The notes beneath the pieces were generated by a model. It searched no databases, had not been told where the DNA came from, and saw only the letters and a list, made by a program, of their open reading frames with translations. From NCBI GenBank assembly GCA_011525195.1, contig WTIP01000087.1, forward strand, positions 1 to 44,932: 44,932 bases of DNA. The letters are read 5' to 3'. Position numbers and translations under genes: made by a program. Of this stretch, positions 18,185 to 27,680 are shown in pieces. This stretch comes from Flavobacteriales bacterium (GTDB lineage Bacteria > Bacteroidota > Bacteroidia > Flavobacteriales > Flavobacteriaceae). Numbering within the stretch: position 1 is the first letter of the stretch; every line of letters begins with the position of its first letter.

Positions 18185-19887
18185 GAAGGTAAAATTGAAG
18201 AAATCAATTGCTCCAATTTATTTTCGAGTTGAAGCTCTTGTTCCTGCCATTCAAGCTCAGGGTTAAAGTCTTGATTCACGCTAAAGTAATATTTAATTTT
18301 TGGTTCTGTCCCGCTGGGTCTTAGGGCAATTTTTGAACCGTCCTCAAGTTTAAAAATTAAGACATTAGAAGCAGGAAAATTTAATTTTTCTTCAACTTGT
18401 TTTTTAAAATCGTAAGCAGTTAAATGATGGTAATCTTCTAAACGACAAACGGCATGCCCTCCAATTTCTTTAGGGGGATTTTCTCGAAAATCCTCCATCT
18501 GCTGAGCGATAAAAGCCACTCCCTCCTTTCCTTTTTTGGTAAGGGAGACCAATCGTTCTTTATAAGCGCCATATTTTTTGTAACACTCAATTAAAAGCCC
18601 ATAAAAACTAGTTCCTTTTGTTTTTGCTTCATTGGCTATCTCACAAGCCAAGAGACTGGCTGAAATCGCATCTTTATCTCGTACAGAGTCTCCCACTAGA
18701 TAACCGTAACTTTCTTCACCACCGCCCACAAATTCCAAATCAGAAAAATCTTCAATGAGTTTTGCAATCCATTTAAACCCTGTAAGCGTGGCTTTATACT
18801 GAATATGATACTCTTTTGCAATTTGCTCGATAAGCGGAGAGGAAACAATTGTTGAGGCAATAAAACAATTAGGGTGTAAGCGCCCTTGTTTCTTTTTTTG
18901 ATTTAGTAAAAAGTCTGTAAGTACGGCCATAATCTGATTGCCATTTAAATACACCCAATTGTGATGCGTGTCTCTTACGACCAATCCAAACCGATCTGCA
19001 TCAGGATCTGTTCCTATAACTAGATCAGCATTTTTCTCTGTTCCCAATGCAACTGCTAGTTGTAAAGCGTCTTTTTCTTCGGGGTTAGGAGAAGCCACTG
19101 TTGGAAAATTCCCATTAGGGTGCATTTGCTCCTTCACCAAACTGACATTATCATAGCCTGCTTGGGCTAAAACGTCAGGCAAGATGGTAATGGAGGTACC
19201 GTGAATAGGGGTAAAAATAATTTTTAGGGCTTTCTTTTTTTCTTTACTAAAAAGTGCGGTATTTAATACCTCATTTCGATAGGCGCTATCCAGCTCGGCA
19301 TCGATAAGTGTTAAAAACTTAGGATTTCCCTTAAATTGTATAGACCCGAATGCTGTTTCTTGAATTTTTTCGCTTAGATACTGATCATGGGGGGGTACCA
19401 GTTGGCCACCATCTTTCCAATAAACTTTAAATCCATTGTATTCAGGCGGATTATGCGAGGCTGTCAATACAATTCCACAATGGGCTTTCAAATAACGTAC
19501 TGCAAAGGAAAGCTCGGGAGTAGGGCGCAAAGCGCTAAAAAGAGCACAATGAATCACATTTGCAGTAAATACACCAGCGCAAACTTCTGCTAATTCTTGA
19601 CTTTGATTTCTACAATCATAGGCAATTACGAGACTTAATTTTTCATTGGGATATACAATTTTCAAATAGTCAGCCAGTCCTTGAGCGCTTTTCCCCAGGG
19701 TATATTTATTAATGCGATTGGTACCCACGCCCATAATTCCTCGCATGCCTCCCGTACCAAAAGCTAGGTCTTTGTAAAAAGCATCCTCTGCATGTGCTGG
19801 TGAAGCCCTTAGTAATTTAACTTTTTCCTGCGTCTTTTTATCAAAAGGGGGCTGCATCCATTCTGCGATACGTTGCTGTAGATCCAT
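18181..19887 (-). CDS. phospho-sugar mutase (phosphoglucomutase/phosphomannomutase family)
   Basis: 'TGGMRGIMGVGTNRINKYT', active-site 'GIVLTASHNPPEYNGFKVYW', 'TDPDADRFG', 'LRPSGTEPKIKYYF'. Confidence 0.95.
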   Translation of the reverse strand: MDLQQRIAEWMQPPFDKKTQEKVKLLRASPAHAEDAFYKDLAFGTGGMRGIMGVGTNRINKYTLGKSAQGLADYLKIVYPNEKLSLVIAYDCRNQSQELAEVCAGVFTANVIHCALFSALRPTPELSFAVRYLKAHCGIVLTASHNPPEYNGFKVYWKDGGQLVPPHDQYLSEKIQETAFGSIQFKGNPKFLTLIDAELDSAYRNEVLNTALFSKEKKKALKIIFTPIHGTSITILPDVLAQAGYDNVSLVKEQMHPNGNFPTVASPNPEEKDALQLAVALGTEKNADLVIGTDPDADRFGLVVRDTHHNWVYLNGNQIMAVLTDFLLNQKKKQGRLHPNCFIASTIVSSPLIEQIAKEYHIQYKATLTGFKWIAKLIEDFSDLEFVGGGEESYGYLVGDSVRDKDAISASLLACEIANEAKTKGTSFYGLLIECYKKYGAYKERLVSLTKKGKEGVAFIAQQMEDFRENPPKEIGGHAVCRLEDYHHLTAYDFKKQVEEKLNFPASNVLIFKLEDGSKIALRPSGTEPKIKYYFSVNQDFNPELEWQEQELQLENKLEQLISSILPS

Positions 19888-19890
19888 CGA

Positions 19891-20847
19891 TTAAATTTGT
19901 TCCTTAATATGGTAACGCGCGGAGGGCTTATTATTTCTAAGGACTAATTCTCCGAGAAATCCAGCAATAAAAAATTGGCCCCCTAATAACATTAGAGTTA
20001 AGGCGATATAAAATTCAGGGCGCTCAGTAATTAATCGAGACTGGGTGTCAAAATATAATTTGTCAATTCCTAAAAAAAGGGTAAATCCTAAACCGAATAA
20101 AAGCATGACTGTTCCCCATAGTCCGAAAAAGTGCATCGGTCTTTTGCCAAAGCGATTGACAAACCATAAAGTAATCAAGTCTAAAAATCCCTTAAAAAAG
20201 CGATCTGCTCCAAATTTAGTATGACCAAATTGTCTGGCTTGATGCTGTACTATTTGTTCACCAATTTTATTAAATCCGGCTTGTGAGGCCAGTACGGGGA
20301 TATAGCGATGCATTTCACCGTGAACATCTATGCTTTTAATTACCTCTTTACGGTAGACTTTAATTCCACAGTTAAAATCATGTAAGGAGATGCCTGATAG
20401 ACGCCGCGCTGCCCAATTAAAAAGTTTAGAGGGTAGGTTTTTAAATAAGAAAGAGTCATACCGCTTTTTTTTCCACCCAGAAATTAGATCTAATCCTTCT
20501 TTTTCAAGGTTCGCAATCATTTGGGGAAGTTCTTCAGGAGAGTCTTGTAAGTCAGCGTCTAAAGTTGCGATATATGTCTTTGTAGCCCTTTCAAAGCCTG
20601 CGTGCAGCGCCTGTGATTTTCCATAATTTTTTTGGAAACGCACTCCTTTTACCTCAGGATACTGTGAGGAGAGCGCCTGAATGGTTTTCCAAGAGTCATC
20701 TGTACTGCCGTCATCTATAAAAAGAATCTCTAAAGAGGTCGCTTTATTTTTTAGGGATTTCACAATCCACTGATGAAGCGGAATCAATGATTCATTTTCA
20801 TTGAGAAGAGGTATTATAACGGAAAGCTCAAAGGGTTTGTACATCAA
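19891..20847 (-). CDS. glycosyltransferase family 2 (DPM1/GtrB-like) with two C-terminal TM helices
   Basis: 'SVIIPLLNENESLIPLHQWI', 'LFIDDGSTDDSW', 'YIATLDADLQDSPEELPQM', two C-terminal TM segments. Confidence 0.94.
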   Translation of the reverse strand: MMYKPFELSVIIPLLNENESLIPLHQWIVKSLKNKATSLEILFIDDGSTDDSWKTIQALSSQYPEVKGVRFQKNYGKSQALHAGFERATKTYIATLDADLQDSPEELPQMIANLEKEGLDLISGWKKKRYDSFLFKNLPSKLFNWAARRLSGISLHDFNCGIKVYRKEVIKSIDVHGEMHRYIPVLASQAGFNKIGEQIVQHQARQFGHTKFGADRFFKGFLDLITLWFVNRFGKRPMHFFGLWGTVMLLFGLGFTLFLGIDKLYFDTQSRLITERPEFYIALTLMLLGGQFFIAGFLGELVLRNNKPSARYHIKEQI

Positions 20848-20868
20848 GACAAAATTACAAAATTTGTC

Positions 20869-21390
20869 TTATTCAGGTCTTGACTTCTTTACGATTAACC
20901 CTCCGATTAGAGAGATGATAAATCCGATAAATAGCGAACCAATAATTTGAAAGGCAGAACGAATTAAGGGCCCAGAAAATTTTTCTTGCATCGCTCTAAT
21001 ATTTTCTAGCTGATCTTGGGTTATTTCTGGATTTTCTATCCTCATTTTGTCCATTTGAAAATCGAGTGCTTTTTGCATTAAATCAGGATCTAAAAATTCA
21101 GAAAGAATAAAAGAATAGACTACACCAATTAATGCCGCAAGAGCAGAGATGCCTAAGCCAACTTTTAATGCCTCAGAAAGGCTCATAAAGCCCTCATTTT
21201 GCTTTTTGTATTGAATAAAGGCATAGAGTATTACGCCAATCATTATCACTATACCTACAATGCCAGAGGCTTGGGCTTGCTGGTAATGCATATCTAAAAA
21301 GAACAGCATCAAATTAAAGGTGATAGAGATCCCTGAAAGAAGAAGCGCATAGTTAATTACAATAGATTTGAAAGGAGATTGATTGTTCAT
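20869..21390 (-). CDS. DUF4199 domain-containing membrane protein
   Basis: Multiple TM helices with 'YKKQNEGFMSLSEALKVGLGISALAALIGVVYSFIL', a pattern typical of DUF4199. Confidence 0.78.
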   Translation of the reverse strand: MNNQSPFKSIVINYALLLSGISITFNLMLFFLDMHYQQAQASGIVGIVIMIGVILYAFIQYKKQNEGFMSLSEALKVGLGISALAALIGVVYSFILSEFLDPDLMQKALDFQMDKMRIENPEITQDQLENIRAMQEKFSGPLIRSAFQIIGSLFIGFIISLIGGLIVKKSRPE

Positions 21391-21437
21391 GAGGTTGTGT
21401 TTAAATTCGTATTTAAAGATAAAAAAAGAAAAAGAGA

Positions 21438-21468
21438 TTGTGCTATTTAGAAAATAAATTTAAATTTG
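21438..21468 (+). promoter_or_regulatory. Bacteroidota sigma-A-type promoter for rpmE2
   Basis: TTG (21438-21440), N20, TAAATTTG (21461-21468), 18 nt before the ATG; matches the TTTG/TAnnTTTG layout. Confidence 0.65.
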
Positions 21469-21486
21469 CACTCGATTTTTAGTATT

Positions 21487-21741
21487 ATGAAAGCAAATAT
21501 TCATCCTGATAATTACCGCTTAGTAGCTTTTAAAGACATGTCTAATGATGATGTTTTTATTACCAAATCAACTGCTAATGCCAAAGAAACAATAGAAGTT
21601 GAGGGTGTTGAGTACCCACTAATCAAGCTTGAAATCTCAAGAACTTCTCATCCTTTTTATACAGGTAAAACAAAACTTGTTGATACAGCGGGTAGAATTG
21701 ATAAATTCAAAAACAAGTACGCGAAATTCAAAAAGGATTAA
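21487..21741 (+). CDS. rpmE2: 50S ribosomal protein L31, type B
   Basis: [30 protein letters not shown]...[30 protein letters not shown]; no zinc-binding cysteines. Confidence 0.95.
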   Translation: MKANIHPDNYRLVAFKDMSNDDVFITKSTANAKETIEVEGVEYPLIKLEISRTSHPFYTGKTKLVDTAGRIDKFKNKYAKFKKD

Positions 21742-21760
21742 TTTCTTTTCCAAAAAATTC

Positions 21761-21788
21761 AAAAACCGCCTTAAAGCGGTTTTTTTTA
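21761..21788 (+). terminator. Rho-independent terminator after rpmE2, probably bidirectional
   Basis: AAAAACCGC-cttaaa-GCGGTTTTT followed by T tract; an A tract on the left supports use by the minus-strand gene as well. Confidence 0.85.
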
Positions 21789-23390
21789 TTCCTTAAATAC
21801 GGTTTTTAGGACTAATAAATTGATGGGATTAATTTCCATTCCTTTGATGTTTTTTTGTACAAATCGGATCACTTCATCATAATAAAGCGGGATAAGGGGA
21901 TGATCTTTCATTGCCAGAGCGTCCATCTTACCATAGAGTTTGGTTCTGGCTTTTTCATCACCTACAGAGAGCGATTGCGCATACAAAGAGTCAAAAGCAG
22001 CATTTTGATAATGCGTATAGTTGGGGCCATTGGGGGAGAAATTTTTACCGTAAAACAAGGAGAGGTAATTTTCTGCATCAGGATAGTCCGCGATCCAGCT
22101 TGCCCTGAAAAGTTCCAATTTACCAGCAGATTTTGCTTGTCTTAATGTCGCAGTAGGTAAAACCTCTATTTGTAGTTCAATTCCTATTTTCTGCATTTCC
22201 CTTTGGAGGTATTCACACAGATCGATATAGTTAGAATCAGTGGTAAGGGTTAGCTGAGGGGGAGATTGATTCTCATCTGTATAGGCTTTTACTAGTTTTT
22301 TTGCTTTCTGTGGGTCGTAACTAAATTCGTTTTCACTGGTACCCCCGAGCCCTTTGGGGATAAAACCTTTTTTTGCAGGATAGCCAATATTATTTCTTAA
22401 AAAAGCAATCATTAATTTACGATCAAATCCAATATTCATGGCCTCCCTTATTTTGGGTGATTGTATTGCCGGATTTGAATGGTCTAAATAAAATCCAATA
22501 TATTCTGTATTGAGATAAGGTCCATTCAGAAGCTGTATACGGTTTTTATATTTGGGTTGGAGGGCGCCTCTAGGAGTGAGTAATTCGTCTTTATAGGAAC
22601 TGTCTAAAGAATTGATAAAATCTAATTTTCCCTGCAAAAAAAGCATAAATTCACTTTGAATATCAGGGATAAATTCGATTGCCACCGCTTCTAAATAAGG
22701 GAGCTTATTTCCTGCTGAATCTTTTTCAAAATAGCGGTTATTTTTTCGCAATACAAGTTTAACATCTTCTTCCCAACGTTTAAAATAAAAAGGGCCTGTA
22801 CCTATCGGGTTGGAACGAAAGCGGCTGCCATAATATTCAACTACCTCTTGAGGGACAACGGCGCAATAACGCATGGAGAGCAGTCCTAAAAAACCGGGGA
22901 AGGGGTTTTTAAGTTCAATTTCCAAAGTATAATCATCGATTGCACGATAGGATTTGACTTGTTGCATAACCCAACTTCCTGGAGAAGCTACTTTAGGGTC
23001 TGTAAGCCGGTTAAAACTATAGACGAAATCCGAAGCTTTTACCTTGCGCGTCTCCGCTGGACCGAAAAGGGGAGAGGAGTGAAAATAAATATCGTCTCTA
23101 AGCTTAAAGCGATAGGTAATTCCGTCGCTGCTGATCTCCCAATGAGCAGCAATTTCAGGCTGAATGTGTAGTTCTTTATCCAGTTGGACAAGCCCATTAA
23201 AAAGCTGATTGATGGGCCAGATATTTTGAGGATTTCGGGCAAAGGCAGGATCCAGAGAGGTAACATTCCTGTATTCGTTGTATCGAAAAACTGTATGCGG
23301 ATCTATTTCATTTCTTTCTTTACATCCCTGCAAGAGAAAAGCCAATAAAAAGAAACATAAAAGAGGAAACAAACCCGTGCGTGTCATCAA
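21786..23390 (-). CDS. ABC transporter substrate-binding lipoprotein (SBP_bac_5, OppA/DppA-like)
   Basis: Lipobox 'LLQGC'; 'TSLDPAFARNPQNIWPINQLFNGLVQLDKELHIQPEIAAHWEISSDGITYRFKLRDDIYFH'. Confidence 0.93.
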   Translation of the reverse strand: MMTRTGLFPLLCFFLLAFLLQGCKERNEIDPHTVFRYNEYRNVTSLDPAFARNPQNIWPINQLFNGLVQLDKELHIQPEIAAHWEISSDGITYRFKLRDDIYFHSSPLFGPAETRKVKASDFVYSFNRLTDPKVASPGSWVMQQVKSYRAIDDYTLEIELKNPFPGFLGLLSMRYCAVVPQEVVEYYGSRFRSNPIGTGPFYFKRWEEDVKLVLRKNNRYFEKDSAGNKLPYLEAVAIEFIPDIQSEFMLFLQGKLDFINSLDSSYKDELLTPRGALQPKYKNRIQLLNGPYLNTEYIGFYLDHSNPAIQSPKIREAMNIGFDRKLMIAFLRNNIGYPAKKGFIPKGLGGTSENEFSYDPQKAKKLVKAYTDENQSPPQLTLTTDSNYIDLCEYLQREMQKIGIELQIEVLPTATLRQAKSAGKLELFRASWIADYPDAENYLSLFYGKNFSPNGPNYTHYQNAAFDSLYAQSLSVGDEKARTKLYGKMDALAMKDHPLIPLYYDEVIRFVQKNIKGMEINPINLLVLKTVFKE

Positions 23391-23437
23391 TATTATTGTT
23401 GATATATTTGCGTAAAATTACACCTTTAAGATCAGCT

Positions 23438-24796
23438 ATGGAAAATCTTGTAGTTCCAACTTTAAAAACTGAGCAAGTAGCACCTCGTGTTGCTTTTCAC
23501 ACTTTAGGGTGCAAACTGAATTTTTCTGAAACAGCCACAATCACTCGAAAAGTAGAAAAAGAAGCTTACAAAAGAGTCGCTTTTGAAGAGTTTGCTGAGG
23601 TTTATGTAATCAATACTTGTTCCGTTACTGAGAATGCAGATAAGCGCTTAAAAGGGCTGGTAAAAAAAGTGCTCAAACAAAATCCAAACGGTTTTGTAGT
23701 TGTAATTGGCTGTTATGCACAATTACAGCCAGAAGCTATTGCAGCTTTAGAAGGGGTAGATTTAGTTCTTGGAGCGGCAGAAAAATTTAAACTCAATGCC
23801 TATTTACAAGACCTCACCAAACAACCCCAAGGGATTGTTCATTCTTGTGAAATCGAAACCGTAGATTTTTATGAGAGTAGTTATTCTGTAAATGATCGTA
23901 CGCGTGCTTTTTTAAAAGTTCAAGATGGTTGTGACTATAAATGTACGTATTGCACCATCCCTAGAGCAAGAGGAGTATCCCGCAGTGACCGGCTTGAAAA
24001 TATCATTAATAACGCCAATAAAATTGCGAAAGAGGGTTTAAATGAAATTGTTCTCACTGGCGTAAATATTGGAGATTACGGTAAAGGTGAATATGGTAAT
24101 AAAAAACATGCACATACTTTTCTAGAGTTAATTCAAGCTTTGGATGAAGGCACCCCGATCAATCGTATTCGAATTTCTTCAATTGAGCCCAATTTACTCA
24201 GTGAGGAAATAATATCATTTGTAGCAAAAAGCCAACGCTTTGTTCCGCATTTTCATATCCCACTCCAAAGTGGAAGTGATAAGATTTTGAAAAGTATGAA
24301 GCGACGTTATTTAAGTCCTTTATATAAACAACGTATTGAGTGGATAAAAAAAACCATGCCGGATGCCTGTATAGGGGCCGATGTTATTGTGGGTTATCCA
24401 GGGGAAACAGAGGCAGATTTTTTAGAAACCTATCGATTTATTTCAAAATTACCCCTTTCTTACCTTCATGTATTCACCTATTCAGAGCGTCCTAATACGC
24501 TGGCAGAACAAATGGAAGACCCAGTTCCACATCAAGTAAGAAATCAACGCAGTAAAATGCTAAGGGCTTTATCTGTAAAAAAAAGAAGGGCTTTTTATGA
24601 ATCACAACTGGGACAAACCGTAGAGGTTCTTTTTGAAGATGATAATAAAAAGGGATACAGTACAGGTTTTTCTCAAAACTATGTAAAAGTGAGGACTCCT
24701 TGGAATCCTAAGTTACGCAATACAATCCAAAAAGTTCAATTGGATCAAATCGACGAAGCGGGCTTTGTTCGCTTCCGCTCTGAGACTATAGTTTGA
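23438..24796 (+). CDS. mtaB: tRNA (N6-threonylcarbamoyladenosine(37)-C2)-methylthiotransferase
   Basis: 'FHTLGCKLNFSETATI', 'VINTCSVTENADKRLKG', radical SAM 'DGCDYKCTYCTIPRARG', 'IPLQSGSDKILKSMKRRY'. Start chosen at MENLVVP. Confidence 0.94.
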   Translation: MENLVVPTLKTEQVAPRVAFHTLGCKLNFSETATITRKVEKEAYKRVAFEEFAEVYVINTCSVTENADKRLKGLVKKVLKQNPNGFVVVIGCYAQLQPEAIAALEGVDLVLGAAEKFKLNAYLQDLTKQPQGIVHSCEIETVDFYESSYSVNDRTRAFLKVQDGCDYKCTYCTIPRARGVSRSDRLENIINNANKIAKEGLNEIVLTGVNIGDYGKGEYGNKKHAHTFLELIQALDEGTPINRIRISSIEPNLLSEEIISFVAKSQRFVPHFHIPLQSGSDKILKSMKRRYLSPLYKQRIEWIKKTMPDACIGADVIVGYPGETEADFLETYRFISKLPLSYLHVFTYSERPNTLAEQMEDPVPHQVRNQRSKMLRALSVKKRRAFYESQLGQTVEVLFEDDNKKGYSTGFSQNYVKVRTPWNPKLRNTIQKVQLDQIDEAGFVRFRSETIV

Positions 24797-25133
24797 TCCC
24801 TACTGGGAGCAATTCTTTATACCGTCGATTTCTTCTAACAAAACCTGCAATCTTAGGCGAAGTGGGAACCACACGCATATTTTTCTTGCCAATAAATTCA
24901 AGGACTTTAACGATAAAAGCCTCTTCTAATTTTTTATCTTGAATACTGTCTGGGATTGAAATTTTAGTAAGAAAGATTTTGCGTTCCTGTTCTGAATATT
25001 CGATTCTTGCAAGTTCATTATTGACCTGAACTTCAAATTGTCTCAAAAATTCATTGTTAACTAGATTCAGCTCCTGCATGACTTTGATTTTGAAGTAATG
25101 TTTTAGTTTTGTACTAAGTAATAAAGCAAACAA
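24786..25133 (-). CDS. short YjdJ-type GNAT-like protein with degenerate CoA-binding loop
   Basis: 'ELARIEYSEQERKIFLTKISIPDSIQDKKLEEAFIVKVLEFIGKKNMRVVPTSPKIAGFVRRN' follows the short GNAT layout. True start probably MQELNLVNN. Confidence 0.65.
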   Translation of the reverse strand: MFALLLSTKLKHYFKIKVMQELNLVNNEFLRQFEVQVNNELARIEYSEQERKIFLTKISIPDSIQDKKLEEAFIVKVLEFIGKKNMRVVPTSPKIAGFVRRNRRYKELLPVGIKL

Positions 25134-25145
25134 AAATACAAAAAA

Positions 25146-25847
25146 TTGTTAACACAAAAGGTAAATAGTCCTACTAAAACAAAATCACAGGCTGTATATT
25201 GTATGCCTGGCATGGCAGCTAGTCCCAAAATTTTTGAATACATCAAATTGCCTGAACCTTTAGAGCTTCATTTACTCAGTTGGATCCCTCCCAAAGATCA
25301 CGAAACATTAGCGTCTTATGCGATTCGTATGTGTGAACGCGTAAAGGCACCAAACCCTGTTCTTCTTGGCGTTTCATTTGGAGGTGTACTGGTTCAAGAA
25401 ATGGCAAAGCAGCTTGAAACAGCCCAAGTGATTATTATTTCCAGTATAAAAAACGCAAATGAACTACCTCTCCCAATGAAAATGGCGCGAAAGACCGATG
25501 CCCATAAATTACTACCCACTCAATGGATTAAAAATTTAGATGCTTTGACTTTATTCGCTTTTGGAAAAGGAATACAGAAGCGACTTTCACTTTATCAAAA
25601 ATACCTATCTGAGAGAGATCCAGCTTATTTAAATTGGGCAATAGATTCACTTGTAAACTGGGATCAAACTACCACTAGGGAAAATATTATTCATATTCAT
25701 GGTGTTGCTGATACCGTATTTCCGATTAAAAATATTGCCCCTCCACTTCATAAAATTGAAGGGGGACATGCTATTATCATTACTCAAGCCAAATGGTTAA
25801 ATCAGGAATTACCAAAATTAATAAATTCAAAAAGTTCAAATTTTTAA
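25146..25847 (+). CDS. alpha/beta hydrolase
   Basis: Nucleophile elbow 'LGVSFGGVLVQEMA', C-terminal 'IHGVADTVFPIKN...EGGHAIII'. Start (TTG at 25146) uncertain. Confidence 0.8.
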   Translation: MLTQKVNSPTKTKSQAVYCMPGMAASPKIFEYIKLPEPLELHLLSWIPPKDHETLASYAIRMCERVKAPNPVLLGVSFGGVLVQEMAKQLETAQVIIISSIKNANELPLPMKMARKTDAHKLLPTQWIKNLDALTLFAFGKGIQKRLSLYQKYLSERDPAYLNWAIDSLVNWDQTTTRENIIHIHGVADTVFPIKNIAPPLHKIEGGHAIIITQAKWLNQELPKLINSKSSNF

Positions 25848-25887
25848 ATTAAATTCGTAATTCACTCAACTTAATTTTTTTTAAAGT

Positions 25888-26802
25888 ATGGGATTTCAGA
25901 AAACTTCGCTTTTAATTTTTTTATTTGGTTTCTTCTTGTTTTTAAGTTTTACCGCTTTTCATCAGGAAAATAATACGGCCTTTAATTCTCAAGAGACGGA
26001 AAGCCATAAGATTTATGCATTAAAAATACCGTTATCTCTTGATTTTTCTGGAGAAAGAGTGCCTTTAGATCAGCCCGATATCAGAGAGCGGCTAGACCGA
26101 GAATTATTGGTCAATACTTATTGGCAATCAAATATGATGTTATTAATCAAACGCGCCAATAAATATTTTCCTATTATAACTTCAATTCTTGAAGAAGAAG
26201 GTGTTCCAGAGGATTTCAAATATTTAGCTGTCATTGAAAGTGCGCTTCAAAATACACGATCTCCCAAGGGTGCAAAAGGAATTTGGCAAATTATGTCAGG
26301 GACGGCACGCGAATATGGATTAGAAGTTAATGACAATGTAGATGAAAGATATCATATTGAAAAATCAACACGGGTAGCTTGTGCCTATCTTAAAAAAGCC
26401 AAAGAACGCTTTGGTTCCTGGACGCTTGCTGCCGCTTCTTATAATAGAGGAATGTATGGAACAGACCAGCTGCTAAAGAAGCAGTTTGTAGACAACTATT
26501 ATGATTTACTTCTTAACACAGAGACCAGTCGCTATGTATTTCGAATACTTGCTGTCAAAGAAATTATGACACATCCCGAAGCCTACGGCTATATCTTTGA
26601 CCAAGAAGATCTTTATAAACCCATCCCTGTTCGAAAATTAGGGGTTGATACCGCGATAACTAATATTGCCCGTTTCGCTAAAGAACAGTCTATAAATTAT
26701 AAAATTCTCAAAGTGCACAATCCTTGGTTAATTCAAAATCACTTGAATAACCGATCCAGAAAATACTATGAAATTGAGATTCCCGAGGAAGGGGCGTACT
26801 AA
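25888..26802 (+). CDS. lytic transglycosylase domain-containing protein (MltD-like)
   Basis: 'EEEGVPEDFKYLAVIESALQNTRSPKGAKGIWQIMSGTAREYGLEVNDNVDERYHIEKST'. Confidence 0.93.
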   Translation: MGFQKTSLLIFLFGFFLFLSFTAFHQENNTAFNSQETESHKIYALKIPLSLDFSGERVPLDQPDIRERLDRELLVNTYWQSNMMLLIKRANKYFPIITSILEEEGVPEDFKYLAVIESALQNTRSPKGAKGIWQIMSGTAREYGLEVNDNVDERYHIEKSTRVACAYLKKAKERFGSWTLAAASYNRGMYGTDQLLKKQFVDNYYDLLLNTETSRYVFRILAVKEIMTHPEAYGYIFDQEDLYKPIPVRKLGVDTAITNIARFAKEQSINYKILKVHNPWLIQNHLNNRSRKYYEIEIPEEGAY

Positions 26803-27332
26803 ATTTTCTTCATTTGCTGCTGGATCATTTTGAGCTGACCACTGAGCATTCCGTGTTTGTCGAGCTTTTTAGCTTCTGTTAATAATTGTTGGGCTTCTCT
26901 TTTTCTTCTTTTTTGCAGATAGATTCCTGCTAGACTCATTTTAGTCATGGCCAAGTCATGATTCATAGAAAGCCCCAATTTTAATGCCCTTTTGAAATAT
27001 TTCTCGGCTTGAGTAAGATTTTTTTGTGATTGAATGATGCCCATCAAATAATTGTAATAGCCCTGTTGTTTACGCACGAGGTTTTTTTCAATATTTGAAA
27101 TACGACTTAACCATTTTTCAGTGCCTTCAAAATCTTGCTTTCGCAGCCTGAGGAAAGCGAGAAAGATAATCTCATTTTTAAAATAAAGTAAAATTAACAT
27201 TCCAGAGAGAAGCACAAAGAGGATTCCGTTGCCGATATAGTCATCGATAAATTGATAAATGGCATAACCCATTGTGATTATTGCAAGAATAAGTTTAATG
27301 ACTTTTGGAAACATGAAATATATTTTTGACAA
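26799..27332 (-). CDS. membrane protein with TPR-like helices
   Basis: Two N-terminal TM helices, then 'YYNYLMGIIQSQKNLTQAEKYFKRALKLGLSMNHDLAMTKMSLAGIYLQKRRKREAQQLL'. Confidence 0.65.
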   Translation of the reverse strand: MSKIYFMFPKVIKLILAIITMGYAIYQFIDDYIGNGILFVLLSGMLILLYFKNEIIFLAFLRLRKQDFEGTEKWLSRISNIEKNLVRKQQGYYNYLMGIIQSQKNLTQAEKYFKRALKLGLSMNHDLAMTKMSLAGIYLQKRRKREAQQLLTEAKKLDKHGMLSGQLKMIQQQMKKI

Positions 27333-27370
27333 AGGTAAAAAAAATCAATACTGAAATAAGCCTAATCGTA

Positions 27371-27401
27371 TTTGTGAGACAAAAAAGTTGTTGTATATTT
27401 G
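27371..27401 (+). promoter_or_regulatory. Strong Bacteroidota promoter for rpmH
   Basis: TTTG (27371-27374), N19, TATATTTG (27394-27401). Confidence 0.75.
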
Positions 27402-27439
27402 CCCGGATTTAAAAAGGAATTCCATTTAGTTTCGCAACT

Positions 27440-27598
27440 ATGAAAAGAACATTTCAACCTTCACGAAGAAAGAGAAGAAACAAGCACGGCTTTCGCGAGC
27501 GCATGGCTTCTGCCAATGGCCGAAAAGTTTTAGCAGCTCGTAGAGCAAAAGGAAGAAAAAAATTAACTGTATCTTCAGAACCGCGCCACAAAAAATGA
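27440..27598 (+). CDS. rpmH: 50S ribosomal protein L34
   Basis: 52 aa read directly: [52 protein letters not shown]. Absent from the supplied ORF track, whose shortest entries are about 60 aa. Confidence 0.97.
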   Translation: MKRTFQPSRRKRRNKHGFRERMASANGRKVLAARRAKGRKKLTVSSEPRHKK

Positions 27599-27618
27599 TC
27601 AGTACAAAACCTAATATT

Positions 27619-27655
27619 AAAGGTGTTACTTTTTTTGAAGTAACACCTTTTTTTT
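27619..27655 (+). terminator. Rho-independent terminator after rpmH
   Basis: AAAGGTGTTAC-tttttttgaa-GTAACACCTTT followed by T tract. Confidence 0.88.
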
Positions 27656-27680
27656 ATATTCACAATCTATATTTTGATTC

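Noticed and set aside
23403-23410. TATATTTG promoter for mtaB
   Set aside because: The -7 match is good, but no -33 element is at the right distance and it lies close to the divergent OppA-like start; not listed as a feature.
27454-27663. Minus-strand 69-aa ORF over rpmH and its terminator
   Set aside because: It is antisense to the clear 52-aa L34 gene and runs through its terminator hairpin.
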